From: Salegentibacter salegens
GTDB taxonomy: Bacteria; Bacteroidota; Bacteroidia; Flavobacteriales; Flavobacteriaceae
Direction: 5' to 3'
Length of the DNA: 64,000 nt
Assembly (NCBI RefSeq): GCF_900142975.1
Contig: NZ_LT670848.1
Span: 372,001-436,000, forward strand
Below, piece by piece: positions 27,184 to 36,130 of the stretch (positions within the stretch are counted from its first letter, which is position 1; the number at the start of each line of letters is the position of its first letter). The position numbers and the translations under genes were made by a program. The notes under the pieces were generated by a model. That model was not told the DNA's origin and ran no database searches. It worked only from the letters and a program-made list of their open reading frames with translations.

Positions 27184-27951
27184 TTATTTAAAATCCCGTT
27201 TTTTTAGCCAGGCGTGAAGTAACTCGTTAAAAATAATGGGATGTTCCATCATCGCAGCATGACCGCATTTATCTACCCAATAAAGATCGGCATCGGGAAG
27301 TAAACGCTGAAAATCTTCAGCTACTTCTGGCGGAGTAACATTATCGTCTTTTCCCCAAATTATACAAGTTGGGGTTTTCATTTTTGGTAAATCTTTAGCC
27401 ATATTATGTCTAATGGCACTTTTTGCAATTGCAAGTGTTTTTACCAGTTTGTTACGGTCGCTTACCGTTTGGTAAACTTCGTCTACCACTTCTTTAGTTG
27501 CCACTTCAGGATCGTAAAAAACATCCTGGGCTTTTTTCTTTATAAATTCATAGTCGCCACGACGCGGATAACTCTCGCCCATGGAATTTTCATAAAGTCC
27601 CGAGCTTCCGGTAATTATAAGACCCTGTACAATTTCAGGATATAACTTAGTGGCCAGTAAAGCAATATGCCCGCCAAGTGAATTACCTAGCAGGATTACT
27701 TTATCGTAACCTTTATAATCTACAAATTCTTTTAAATATTTAGCAAAAGTCTGTACGCTGGTTTTAAGTAGCGACATGGAATATAGGGGCAGTTCTGGAA
27801 TTACCACTTTATAACCATGTTTCGGAAAATACTCTGTAACCCCATCAAAGTTACTTAAACCGCCCATGAGTCCGTGTAAAATAACTATCGGGGTTCCTTC
27901 TCCTTGCTCCAGGTACGTAAACTTTCCCTCTTGCCTTAAATTATTCTTCAT
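27184..27951 (-). CDS. Alpha/beta-hydrolase fold protein
   Basis: The 255-residue protein has the oxyanion-hole motif ILHGLMGGLSNF, the nucleophile elbow LLGNSLGGHIALLA with Ser, a candidate acid Asp in WGKDDNVTPPEVA, and the catalytic His in VDKCGHAAMMEHP. The substrate cannot be predicted; an esterase or C-C hydrolase is possible. It is divergent from mraZ and upstream of engB on the same strand. Confidence 0.85.
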   Translation of the reverse strand: MKNNLRQEGKFTYLEQGEGTPIVILHGLMGGLSNFDGVTEYFPKHGYKVVIPELPLYSMSLLKTSVQTFAKYLKEFVDYKGYDKVILLGNSLGGHIALLATKLYPEIVQGLIITGSSGLYENSMGESYPRRGDYEFIKKKAQDVFYDPEVATKEVVDEVYQTVSDRNKLVKTLAIAKSAIRHNMAKDLPKMKTPTCIIWGKDDNVTPPEVAEDFQRLLPDADLYWVDKCGHAAMMEHPIIFNELLHAWLKKRDFK

Positions 27952-28147
27952 TGATTGGCTTTGCGGTTAGCAATCGCAAATATAGCGATTTCATTACAAG
28001 TATAATCATTTTTGAGAAATAGCAAAGGCATTTAAGAAATGCATTTCTTCCTTCAATTTTAAAATTTTTAACACCAAAAGCACAATAAAAACCAAGCCTC
28101 TGAAACATAAACAAATAGCGCTATTTGATAGTCTTTCAGCGAAATAC

Positions 28148-28200
28148 AGTGGAGAAACTTATCAACAAAGTGGTAGAATGTGGTAAAATGTGGTAAAATT
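28148..28200. promoter_or_regulatory. MraZ-binding-type direct repeats upstream of mraZ
   Basis: GTGGT occurs at 28170, 28180 and 28190, exactly 10 bp apart, within the repeated unit GTGGTAAAAT. A fourth, slightly out-of-register GTGGA lies at 28149. MraZ is known to bind TGGG/TGGN-type repeats with 10-bp spacing in its own promoter. The repeats occupy the expected -33 region of the promoter box at 28206-28213. Confidence 0.75.
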
Positions 28201-28205
28201 TTCAA

Positions 28206-28213
28206 TATATTTG
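28206..28213 (+). promoter_or_regulatory. Candidate -7 promoter element of the dcw cluster
   Basis: TATATTTG is an exact TANNTTTG match 18 bp before the mraZ GTG start. The MraZ repeats end 6 bp upstream. Confidence 0.6.
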
Positions 28214-28231
28214 ACTCTATAAAGTATACAA

Positions 28232-28699
28232 GTGGTAAACCTCATTGGAACATACGAATGTAAAGCAGATGCCAAGGGCCGGTTAATGGTTCCTTCGGCA
28301 TTAAAAAAGCAGCTTGCACCTATGTTGCAGGATGGTTTTGTGCTAAAACGTTCGGTTTTTCAGCCTTGCTTGGAGTTATATCCAATGCAGGAATGGAATG
28401 TTTTAATGCGGAAAATTAACGGGCTAAACCGCTTTAAAAAGAAGAACAACGATTTTATTAGAAGGTTTACGGCAGGGGTGAAGATGGTAGAAGTAGATTC
28501 TAATGGAAGGCTTTTAATTCCTAAAGATCTTGTGGGATTTGCCGGGATCAACAAAGAGATCGTGCTTTCTTCTGCAGTAAATATTATAGAGATCTGGGAT
28601 AAAGATAAATACGAAAACACCATTGATGAAACTTCAGATGATTTTGCTGAATTGGCTGAAGAAGTAATGGGAAACGATGATTTAGATGCAATATCATAA
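28232..28699 (+). CDS. mraZ: Transcriptional regulator MraZ
   Basis: MraZ is a SpoVT/AbrB-like DNA-binding protein that controls the division and wall cluster. The 155-residue protein contains two similar units: GTYECKADAKGRLMVPSALK and VEVDSNGRLLIPKDLVGF, each with the conserved D-x-x-GR core. It starts at GTG 28232, which gives MVNLIGTYECKA, the usual N-terminus. It overlaps rsmH by 14 bp. Upstream GTGGT repeats suggest autoregulation. Confidence 0.96.
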   Translation: MVNLIGTYECKADAKGRLMVPSALKKQLAPMLQDGFVLKRSVFQPCLELYPMQEWNVLMRKINGLNRFKKKNNDFIRRFTAGVKMVEVDSNGRLLIPKDLVGFAGINKEIVLSSAVNIIEIWDKDKYENTIDETSDDFAELAEEVMGNDDLDAIS

Positions 28700-29582
28700 T
28701 CCGGTTTTATTAAAAGAATCTGTAGACGGTCTTAATATTAAGGAAGATGGCGTGTATGTGGATGTTACGTTTGGTGGTGGTGGTCATTCCCGGGAGATTT
28801 TAAGCAGGCTTGGACCTGAAGGGAAGCTTTTTGGCTTTGATCAGGATCAGGATGCTTTGCAAAACACTATTGAGGATTCCCGCTTTACGCTAATTCACGA
28901 GAATTTTAGATTTCTGAAAAGATTCTTAAGGTTTTACGGTATTAAACGGGTTGACGGAATTCTTGGTGATTTTGGGGTTTCCTCTCATCAGTTTAATGAA
29001 GCTGAAAGAGGATTTTCTACACGTTTTGATGCGCGCCTTGATATGCGAATGAATCAGGGGAGCAAGCTGAGTGCTTATGAAGTGATTAATGAATATGGTG
29101 AAGAACAGCTTAAAATGTTGTTCTACGATTACGCCGATTTAAAGAATGCGCCGAAGCTGGCGAATTTAATTGTTGAAGCCCGAAAAGAAAAACCTGTAGA
29201 AAGCAGTGAACAATTAAACGATTTGTTGAAACCGCACCTTTTTAAAGGAAAAGAAAATAAGATCCTGGCTCAGATTTACCAGGCAATTAGAATTGAAGTG
29301 AACCAGGAAATTGAAGCTTTAAAGGAATTTTTAAAGCAAACCGAAGAGCTGGTGGTAAAAAATGGGAGAATTAGTCTTATTTCTTATCACTCTCTGGAAG
29401 ATAGATTGGTGAAAAGATATATAAGAAGCGGTTTGTTTGAGGGCGAGCCTGAAAAAGATTTCTACGGAAATATTTCGGTTCCCTTTAAAAAAGTTGGCGG
29501 ACTAATAGTGCCTTCGGCTGAAGAGATTAAAGAAAATAACAGGGCGAGAAGTGCTAAGTTGAGAGTGGCTAAGAAATTATAG
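28686..29582 (+). CDS. rsmH: 16S rRNA (cytosine(1402)-N4)-methyltransferase
   Basis: RsmH (MraW) methylates C1402 in the 16S rRNA decoding centre using SAM. The 298-residue protein begins MQYHNPVLLKESVDGL and contains the SAM site VDVTFGGGGHSREIL, DGILGDFGVSSHQF, and the C-terminal ISYHSLEDRLVKRYIR motif. The start overlaps mraZ by 14 bp, showing translational coupling. ftsL follows after 12 bp. Confidence 0.97.
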   Translation: MQYHNPVLLKESVDGLNIKEDGVYVDVTFGGGGHSREILSRLGPEGKLFGFDQDQDALQNTIEDSRFTLIHENFRFLKRFLRFYGIKRVDGILGDFGVSSHQFNEAERGFSTRFDARLDMRMNQGSKLSAYEVINEYGEEQLKMLFYDYADLKNAPKLANLIVEARKEKPVESSEQLNDLLKPHLFKGKENKILAQIYQAIRIEVNQEIEALKEFLKQTEELVVKNGRISLISYHSLEDRLVKRYIRSGLFEGEPEKDFYGNISVPFKKVGGLIVPSAEEIKENNRARSAKLRVAKKL

Positions 29583-29594
29583 TTTCCAGGTCTT

Positions 29595-29912
29595 ATGAAA
29601 AAAGGTTTTTACAACATACTACGGGCTAATTTTCTTATTAGCAGGGATGCGGTAAATAACTGGCGCTTTATAGTTTTTTGCACGCTGCTCGCTATTATTA
29701 TGATTGCCAGTTCGCATAGTGCAGAAAGCAAGGTGCATAAAATAGCAAAACTTCATACCGAAGTAAGGGAACTAAAAAGTGAGTTTGTAGATCGTCGTTC
29801 AGCGCTTATGCGAATTAAAATGGAATCTACAATTACGCAAAAAATGAAAAACAGGGGAATTCTCCCTTCCGAGAATCCACCTTATAAAATTAAAGTGAAT
29901 ATAAAAGAGTAA
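29595..29912 (+). CDS. ftsL: FtsL-like cell division protein
   Basis: The 105-residue bitopic protein has a cytosolic N-terminus, a transmembrane helix (about residues 24-42, RFIVFCTLLAIIMIASS), and an extracytoplasmic coiled coil (VHKIAKLHTEVRELKSEFVD). That topology and its position between rsmH and ftsI match FtsL, which joins FtsB/FtsQ in the divisome. Sequence conservation in this family is low, so the call rests on context and topology. It abuts ftsI with no gap. Confidence 0.85.
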   Translation: MKKGFYNILRANFLISRDAVNNWRFIVFCTLLAIIMIASSHSAESKVHKIAKLHTEVRELKSEFVDRRSALMRIKMESTITQKMKNRGILPSENPPYKIKVNIKE

Positions 29913-31904
29913 ATGGCTACATCTGAAAAAGGCATATTGAATAGATTGTACGTGGTTGCGGCCTGTATGTTCATTTTCGCCATTGGGGTAGGCGTGAAGT
30001 TGCTAGATATTCAGTTTGTTGAAGGAGATCATTATCGTGAGCTGGCTGAAGAGCGCACGGTACGAAGTTTTAAAATTCCTGCGAGCCGTGGAAATTTATA
30101 CGATACCAAGGGCAATCTTTTAGCGACTTCAGTTCCTAAGTATGATATTAGGTTTGATGCGGTTACCGTTTCAGATAAAAATTTTCAGGAAAATATAGTG
30201 CCGCTTTCCAATAACCTTACTGAAATGTTTGGAAAATCTGCTGCTTACTGGTCTCAATACTTAAGACAGGCAAGAGCTAACGGCCAGCGTTATTTGCCAA
30301 TTGCAAAAAATCTTGGCTATTCAGAATATATGAAAGTAAAAAGCTTTCCTATGTTCAGTTTAGGAACGTATAGAGGCGGGATGATTGTTGAACAAAGAAC
30401 AGTTCGTGAACATCCGCTTGGGAAAATGGGAGAACGTACGGTTGGTTACGAGCGCCAGGATGAAAACGGCTATTTTACCCGTGTTGGCCTGGAAGGTGCT
30501 TTTAGTTCATATTTAAGAGGAACCGATGGCCGTAGATTAAAACAAAAAATAGCCAAAGGCCAGTGGAAACCAATTAGTGATAATAACGAAGTAGAGCCTA
30601 AAGATGGTTACGATGTTATATCTACCATAGATGTGAATATTCAGGATATTGCGCATCACGCTCTATTGAAGCAACTTGAATATTTTGAAGCCGATCACGG
30701 CACGGTGGTGGTTATGGAAACCAAAACCGGTGAAATAAAGGCGATGTCCAACCTTGGGCGCACGGAGACCGGAACTTATTTTGAAAAAAGAAATTACGCG
30801 GTTTATGAATCGCACGAGCCTGGCTCAACTTTCAAGCTAATGGCAATGACCGCCGCGCTTGAGGATAATGTGATAGACACCAGCTCGGTAATAGATACCG
30901 AGAATGGCGTGGTACGATATTACGGTAGAGCTGTTAGGGATTCCCGTCGTGGAGGTTATGGGAAGATCTCTGCTGCCAAAGCGTTTGAAGTTTCTTCTAA
31001 TACCGCTTTTACAAAAATTATAACTGAAGGTTACAAAGATAATCCGGCCAAATTCGTAGACCGTTTATACGATATGGGTCTAAACAGTAAAATAGGTCTG
31101 GATATAAAAGGTGAGGGCTCTCCAAGAATTCCACATCCAAACGATAAAAACTGGAACGGTTTGAGCCTGCCATGGATGGCTTTTGGATACGGAGTTTCCA
31201 TTACACCTTTACAAACTTTGAACTTTTACAATGCTATAGCCAATAATGGTGAAATGGTAAAGCCACGGTTTATAAAAGAAGTAAAAGAATGGGATAAAAG
31301 TATTTTAAAGGTGGATAAAGAAGTGATGAATCCAAGAATTTGTTCTCCTGAAACCGCTAAAAAACTTCAAAAAATGATGCAGCAAACTGTAGAAAAAGGC
31401 ACTGCTGCAAATATTTATACGCCCAACTTTTCTATGGCGGGTAAAACAGGTACCTGCCAGGTGGAATACTGGATAGAGCCGGGAAGATATATTTCTTCTT
31501 TCGCAGGGTATTTTCCTGCCGAAGATCCAAAATATTCCTGCATTGTGATTATTCACAAACCTAAGAAAAGCAAAGGATATTACGGAAATATCGTTGCCGC
31601 ACCGGTTTTTAAACAAATCGCCCAAAAAATTTATACCGATACTCCGGTGATGGATACTTTACCCTCGCTCGATATCCAAAATGATAAAGTGACAGACGAC
31701 TTTGAAGCTTATTTCGCGAAAATTAATAACGAGAAAATCGTAATGCCCGATGTAACCGGAATGCCGGCTATGGATGCTGTTTCGCTTTTAGAAAATCTAG
31801 GTTTAAAAGTAGTTTTTAAGGGAACAGGAAAAGTTAACGGACAGTCCATTTCGGCAGGACAGAAAATAAAAACTAATCAGCAAGTAAATTTAAATATAGG
31901 TTGA
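29913..31904 (+). CDS. ftsI: Division-specific penicillin-binding protein (FtsI/PBP3) with PASTA domain
   Basis: This transpeptidase crosslinks septal peptidoglycan. The 663-residue protein has one N-terminal TM helix (LYVVAACMFIFAIGVGVKLL), a dimerisation domain (VRSFKIPASRGNLYDTKGNL), and the penicillin-binding domain with SxxK in HEPGSTFKLMAM, SxN in VSSNTAFT and KTG in MAGKTGTCQVE. The C-terminus (about 600-663: VMPDVTGMPAMDAVSLLENL) is a PASTA domain, common in Bacteroidetes FtsI and absent in E. coli. The stop overlaps the murE start. Confidence 0.95.
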   Translation: MATSEKGILNRLYVVAACMFIFAIGVGVKLLDIQFVEGDHYRELAEERTVRSFKIPASRGNLYDTKGNLLATSVPKYDIRFDAVTVSDKNFQENIVPLSNNLTEMFGKSAAYWSQYLRQARANGQRYLPIAKNLGYSEYMKVKSFPMFSLGTYRGGMIVEQRTVREHPLGKMGERTVGYERQDENGYFTRVGLEGAFSSYLRGTDGRRLKQKIAKGQWKPISDNNEVEPKDGYDVISTIDVNIQDIAHHALLKQLEYFEADHGTVVVMETKTGEIKAMSNLGRTETGTYFEKRNYAVYESHEPGSTFKLMAMTAALEDNVIDTSSVIDTENGVVRYYGRAVRDSRRGGYGKISAAKAFEVSSNTAFTKIITEGYKDNPAKFVDRLYDMGLNSKIGLDIKGEGSPRIPHPNDKNWNGLSLPWMAFGYGVSITPLQTLNFYNAIANNGEMVKPRFIKEVKEWDKSILKVDKEVMNPRICSPETAKKLQKMMQQTVEKGTAANIYTPNFSMAGKTGTCQVEYWIEPGRYISSFAGYFPAEDPKYSCIVIIHKPKKSKGYYGNIVAAPVFKQIAQKIYTDTPVMDTLPSLDIQNDKVTDDFEAYFAKINNEKIVMPDVTGMPAMDAVSLLENLGLKVVFKGTGKVNGQSISAGQKIKTNQQVNLNIG

Positions 31905-33367
31905 GAGTCTTAAAAGACATATTATATAAAGTGCAAATCGACGCCGTGGTTGGAAATACTTCGGTAACTATAAACAAGCTTCAGTTTGATTCGAGAAAAG
32001 TTGAATTAAACGATGCTTTTGTAGCTATTCGCGGAAGTATTTCAGATGGGCATAAATTCATAGATCAGGCGATAAATCAGGGCGCACTAGCGGTTATTTG
32101 CGAAGAATTTCCGAAGGAAATAATAAATGGGATTACCTATATAAAAGTAGGAAATGCCCAGCAGGCATTAGCTTTTATGGCTGCCAATTATTACGATAAT
32201 CCTTCAGAAAAATTAAAACTGATAGGCGTTACCGGAACCAACGGGAAAACTACCATTGCCACACTTTTATACAACTTGTTTACAAAAGCAGGTTTTAAAG
32301 TCGGTTTACTCTCTACGGTAAAAGTAATGGTTGCTGAAAATTCTTTTGATGCGGTTAGAACTACTCCAGATTCTATTACGATCAACGATTATTTAAAGCA
32401 AATGAACGATGAAGGCGTGGAGTTTTGCTTTATGGAAGTGAGTTCGCACGGAATAGATCAGCATAGAACCACGGGCCTTGAATTTGCCGGTGGAATTTTC
32501 ACAAATTTAAGCCACGATCATTTAGATTACCACAATAGTTTCGCTGAATACCGCGATGTAAAAAAGCGGTTTTTTGATGAATTACCAGCTTCGGCATTTG
32601 CCTTAACAAATTCAGATGATAAGAACGGGCAGGTAATGCTTCAGAATACTAAGGCGCAAAAATATACTTACGCTTTAAAATCTTACGCCGATTATAAAGC
32701 GCAGATCCTTGAAAATTCTTTCACAGGTTTACTATTAAAAGTAAACGACCAGGAATTATGGACCCGCCTAATTGGGAGTTTTAACGCTTACAATGTCTTG
32801 GCGATTTACGCTACTGCAGAACTTTTAGGACTGGAAACCCTGGAGAGTTTAAAGATTATAAGTGAACTCAGTTCGGTGAGCGGGCGGTTTCAATATATTA
32901 TTTCAGAAAAAGAAAAGGTAACCGCAATTGTAGATTATGCCCACACGCCCGATGCTTTAAAAAATGTACTGGAAACTATAAACAGTATTCGTACAAAAAA
33001 TGAAGAGCTCATAACTGTTGTGGGGTGTGGCGGAGATCGTGATACCACCAAAAGACCAAAAATGGGGCATATCGCTTCGGCTTTAAGCACGAAGGTAATT
33101 TTTACCAGCGATAACCCAAGAACCGAAGATCCCGAGAAGATTATTGAAGATGTTGAAGCCGGTGTTGAACCGCAGAATTACAAGAAAATTATGTCGGTAA
33201 CCAATAGAAAACAGGCTATAAAAACCGCCTGCCAAATTGCCGGGGAGAACGATATAATTCTTATAGCCGGAAAAGGCCACGAGACCTATCAGGAGGTAAA
33301 TGGGGAACGTAAAGATTTTGACGATCTAAAGATAGTGACCGAGTTTTTGAAACAGTTAAATAAGTAA
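31901..33367 (+). CDS. murE: UDP-MurNAc-tripeptide synthetase MurE (meso-DAP type)
   Basis: MurE adds the third amino acid to the wall precursor. The 488-residue ligase has the ATP-binding GVTGTNGKTTIATLL, the substrate region TTPDSITINDYL, the Mur-ligase HDHLDYH block, and the C-terminal DNPRTEDP. DNPR is the known specificity motif for meso-diaminopimelate, so a DAP-type wall is expected. It starts with TTG 31901, overlapping the ftsI stop by 4 bp. Confidence 0.95.
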   Translation: MRVLKDILYKVQIDAVVGNTSVTINKLQFDSRKVELNDAFVAIRGSISDGHKFIDQAINQGALAVICEEFPKEIINGITYIKVGNAQQALAFMAANYYDNPSEKLKLIGVTGTNGKTTIATLLYNLFTKAGFKVGLLSTVKVMVAENSFDAVRTTPDSITINDYLKQMNDEGVEFCFMEVSSHGIDQHRTTGLEFAGGIFTNLSHDHLDYHNSFAEYRDVKKRFFDELPASAFALTNSDDKNGQVMLQNTKAQKYTYALKSYADYKAQILENSFTGLLLKVNDQELWTRLIGSFNAYNVLAIYATAELLGLETLESLKIISELSSVSGRFQYIISEKEKVTAIVDYAHTPDALKNVLETINSIRTKNEELITVVGCGGDRDTTKRPKMGHIASALSTKVIFTSDNPRTEDPEKIIEDVEAGVEPQNYKKIMSVTNRKQAIKTACQIAGENDIILIAGKGHETYQEVNGERKDFDDLKIVTEFLKQLNK

Positions 33368-33403
33368 GCCCACTTTTTCCATTTGGAAGAGTAACCAGAA
33401 GAT

Positions 33404-34642
33404 ATGTTATACTATTTATTTCAATATTTAGATGCAGAATACCAGGTGCCCGGGGCGCGCTTGTTTGAGTATATCTCCTTTAGATCGGCGATGGCTATTA
33501 TTCTTTCTTTGGCAATATCTACCATTTATGGGAAGAGAATAATTAATTATTTGCAGGCTAAACAGGTTGGCGAAAGTGTTCGCGACCTTGGTTTAAGGGG
33601 GCAAAGTGAAAAAGCGGGAACACCAACAATGGGTGGGGTGATCATCATTTTTGCTACGCTTATTCCGGTTTTGCTATTTGCTAAGCTTGAAAATATTTAT
33701 GTAATCCTGCTAATAGTAACCACCCTTTGGATGGGCGCTATAGGTTTTATAGACGATTACATTAAAACTTTTAAAAAGGATAAAGAAGGCCTGCAGGGTA
33801 AATTTAAAATTTTAGGCCAGGTTGGCCTGGGAATAATTGTAGGAGGAACTTTGTTTTTTCATCCGGGAGTGACGGTAAAAGAGGAAACCAATCAACCTGC
33901 TCCAGAGCAGCAGGAGTTGGTAGATAGCTTTCAAAATATGCGGGAAATGGGCCCTGAGCTTAAAACGACCACCACTACAATTCCTTTTGTTAAAAATAAT
34001 GAATTCGATTATTCGAGTTTAATTAGTTGGATAAATCCTGCTTTGGCAAATTATGCCTGGTTGATCTTTATTCCCATTGTGATTTTTATTGTGACCGCGG
34101 TATCTAACGGGGCCAATTTAACCGATGGAATAGACGGCCTCGCGGCAGGTTCTTCAGCGATAATTGTACTCACGCTAGGTATTTTCGCCTGGGTTTCGGG
34201 TAACATAATTTTCTCAGATTACCTGAACATTATGTACATCCCGCGATCTGGTGAGATGACGATTTTTATAAGTGCTTTTGCAGGAGCTTTGGTTGGATTT
34301 TTATGGTATAACACCTATCCGGCGCAGGTTTTTATGGGAGATACGGGAAGCTTGACAATTGGCGGAATTATAGCCGTTATCGCAATCGCCACCAGGAAAG
34401 AATTATTGATCCCTATTTTATGCGGAATTTTTTTAATGGAAAACCTTTCGGTGGTGCTGCAGGTTGCCTGGTTTAAAATTACTAAGAAAAAGTATGGTGA
34501 AGGTAGAAGGATTTTCCTGATGTCTCCTTTACATCATCATTATCAAAAAAGAGGATATCACGAAAGTAAAATAGTTGTTCGCTTTTGGATTATTGGAATT
34601 TTCCTGGCCATTGTAACTATAATCACACTAAAAGTAAGATAA
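33404..34642 (+). CDS. mraY: Phospho-MurNAc-pentapeptide translocase MraY
   Basis: MraY transfers phospho-MurNAc-pentapeptide to undecaprenyl phosphate, making lipid I. The 412-residue polytopic protein has the catalytic blocks [47 protein letters not shown] and [16 protein letters not shown]. It is about 50 residues longer than E. coli MraY, because of a polar insert at about residues 155-210 ([20 protein letters not shown] onward) in an extracytoplasmic or interhelical loop. Such inserts are seen in other Bacteroidetes. Confidence 0.96.
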   Translation: MLYYLFQYLDAEYQVPGARLFEYISFRSAMAIILSLAISTIYGKRIINYLQAKQVGESVRDLGLRGQSEKAGTPTMGGVIIIFATLIPVLLFAKLENIYVILLIVTTLWMGAIGFIDDYIKTFKKDKEGLQGKFKILGQVGLGIIVGGTLFFHPGVTVKEETNQPAPEQQELVDSFQNMREMGPELKTTTTTIPFVKNNEFDYSSLISWINPALANYAWLIFIPIVIFIVTAVSNGANLTDGIDGLAAGSSAIIVLTLGIFAWVSGNIIFSDYLNIMYIPRSGEMTIFISAFAGALVGFLWYNTYPAQVFMGDTGSLTIGGIIAVIAIATRKELLIPILCGIFLMENLSVVLQVAWFKITKKKYGEGRRIFLMSPLHHHYQKRGYHESKIVVRFWIIGIFLAIVTIITLKVR

Positions 34643-34648
34643 GAAATA

Positions 34649-36016
34649 GTGAAAACTGAAACTCAAAATACTAACAACTCTGGTAAAAAACTGGTGATTC
34701 TCGGCGGCGGCGAAAGCGGTGCAGGGACTGCCATTTTGGGAGTTAAAGAAGGTTTTGAGGTTTTTGTTTCAGATAAAGGAAAAATTAAAGAAAAATATAA
34801 GTCGGTTTTTGAAGAATTGAAGATCGATTGGGAAGAAGAAAAACATACCGAAGCTAAAATTTTAAATGCTGAGGTAGTAATGAAAAGCCCGGGAATACCA
34901 GATTCAGTAGCTATTGTAAAACAGCTGGAAGAAAAAGGCATTCCGGTGATTTCAGAAATTGAATTTGCCGCGGCTTTTACTTCAGCAAAAATTATTGGGA
35001 TTACGGGAAGTAACGGGAAAACCACCACCACAAAATTTGTACATCATATTTTAAAAAATGCAGGCATAAAAGTGGGAATGGCAGGCAATGTAGGTGACAG
35101 CTTCGCAAAGCAAGTGGCTGAAACAAAACCCGACTGGTTTGTATTGGAATTAAGCAGTTTTCAGTTAGACGGAATTAAAGATTTTAGGCCGGATATTGCA
35201 GTTTTAACCAATATCACACCCGATCATTTAGACCGCTACGAGCATAAACTCGAGAATTATGTTTTTTCAAAATTCAGAATTGCCGAAAACCAGACTGAAG
35301 AAGATTTTTTCATCTACGATTTAGACGATGAAATTATTAAAAACTGGTTAGATAAGAATCCGGTTAGGGCACAACAATTACCATTTTCTCTTCAGCAAAA
35401 AGTAGAAAATGGTTCATATATAGAGAACGAAAATATTATAGTTAATATAAAAAACAACCAATTTAATATGCCAACAACAAAATTAGGTTTACAGGGTAAA
35501 CACAATACTAAAAATGCTATGGCTGCGGCCACTGTTTCCCAGTTACTACGAATTAGAAAAGAAACTATTCGTGAGAGTATGGAGAGTTTTCAGGGGGTAG
35601 AACATCGTCTGGAAAAAGTACTGAAAATAAATAATGTTCAGTATATAAACGATTCTAAAGCAACCAATGTAAACGCAACTTTTTATGCTTTGGAGAGTAT
35701 GGAAAGCGAAACCGTTTGGATTGTTGGAGGTGTAGATAAAGGAAACGTTTACGACGATCTTTTACCATTGGTAAACGAAAAAGTAAAGGCAATTATTTGC
35801 CTGGGAGTAGACAATCAAAAACTGATGCAGAATTTCGGGAATTGTGTAGATACCATTGTAGAAACAGAATCTATGAAAGAAGCTGTAAGAATGGCCTACA
35901 GTCTTGCCGAAAGAGGAGATTCGGTATTGCTTTCTCCTGCCTGTGCGAGTTTTGACCTTTTTGAAAATTACGAGGATAGAGGTCGCCAGTTTAAAGATGC
36001 GGTTAGAGATCTATAA
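34649..36016 (+). CDS. murD: UDP-MurNAc-L-alanine:D-glutamate ligase
   Basis: MurD adds D-Glu to the wall precursor. The 455-residue protein has the N-terminal Rossmann part KLVILGGGESGAGTAIL, the ATP-binding GITGSNGKTTTTKFVHH, LTNITPDHLDRYEHKLENYV, INDSKATNVNATFYAL and the C-terminal LLSPACASFDLFENYEDRG. It starts at GTG 34649, 6 bp after mraY. A dispersed double-hairpin repeat follows 10 bp after its stop and separates it from ftsW. Confidence 0.96.
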   Translation: MKTETQNTNNSGKKLVILGGGESGAGTAILGVKEGFEVFVSDKGKIKEKYKSVFEELKIDWEEEKHTEAKILNAEVVMKSPGIPDSVAIVKQLEEKGIPVISEIEFAAAFTSAKIIGITGSNGKTTTTKFVHHILKNAGIKVGMAGNVGDSFAKQVAETKPDWFVLELSSFQLDGIKDFRPDIAVLTNITPDHLDRYEHKLENYVFSKFRIAENQTEEDFFIYDLDDEIIKNWLDKNPVRAQQLPFSLQQKVENGSYIENENIIVNIKNNQFNMPTTKLGLQGKHNTKNAMAAATVSQLLRIRKETIRESMESFQGVEHRLEKVLKINNVQYINDSKATNVNATFYALESMESETVWIVGGVDKGNVYDDLLPLVNEKVKAIICLGVDNQKLMQNFGNCVDTIVETESMKEAVRMAYSLAERGDSVLLSPACASFDLFENYEDRGRQFKDAVRDL

Positions 36017-36026
36017 TGCTTTATTT

Positions 36027-36101
36027 CGTCAAGCTGAACTTGTTTCAGCTTCTAACATTTATTACTAAGAACTTAGATCCTGAAACAAGTTCAGGATGAC
36101 G
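36027..36101. repeat. Dispersed double-hairpin repeat, copy 3, inside the dcw cluster
   Basis: Inverted relative to copies 1 and 2: the AGCTGAACTTG...TTTCAGCTT hairpin comes first (36031-36053) and TCCTGAAACAAGTTCAGGA second (36078-36096). It sits in the 114-bp gap between murD and ftsW, the largest gap within the wall-synthesis part of the cluster apart from ftsA-ftsZ. Confidence 0.85.
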
Positions 36102-36130
36102 ATAGCTAAGAGAATATTATTAAAAATTAA

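Noticed and set aside
28149..28200. GTGGT repeats as a short CRISPR-like array or tandem repeat
   Set aside because: Period 10 with three units and position at the mraZ promoter fit an MraZ operator much better.
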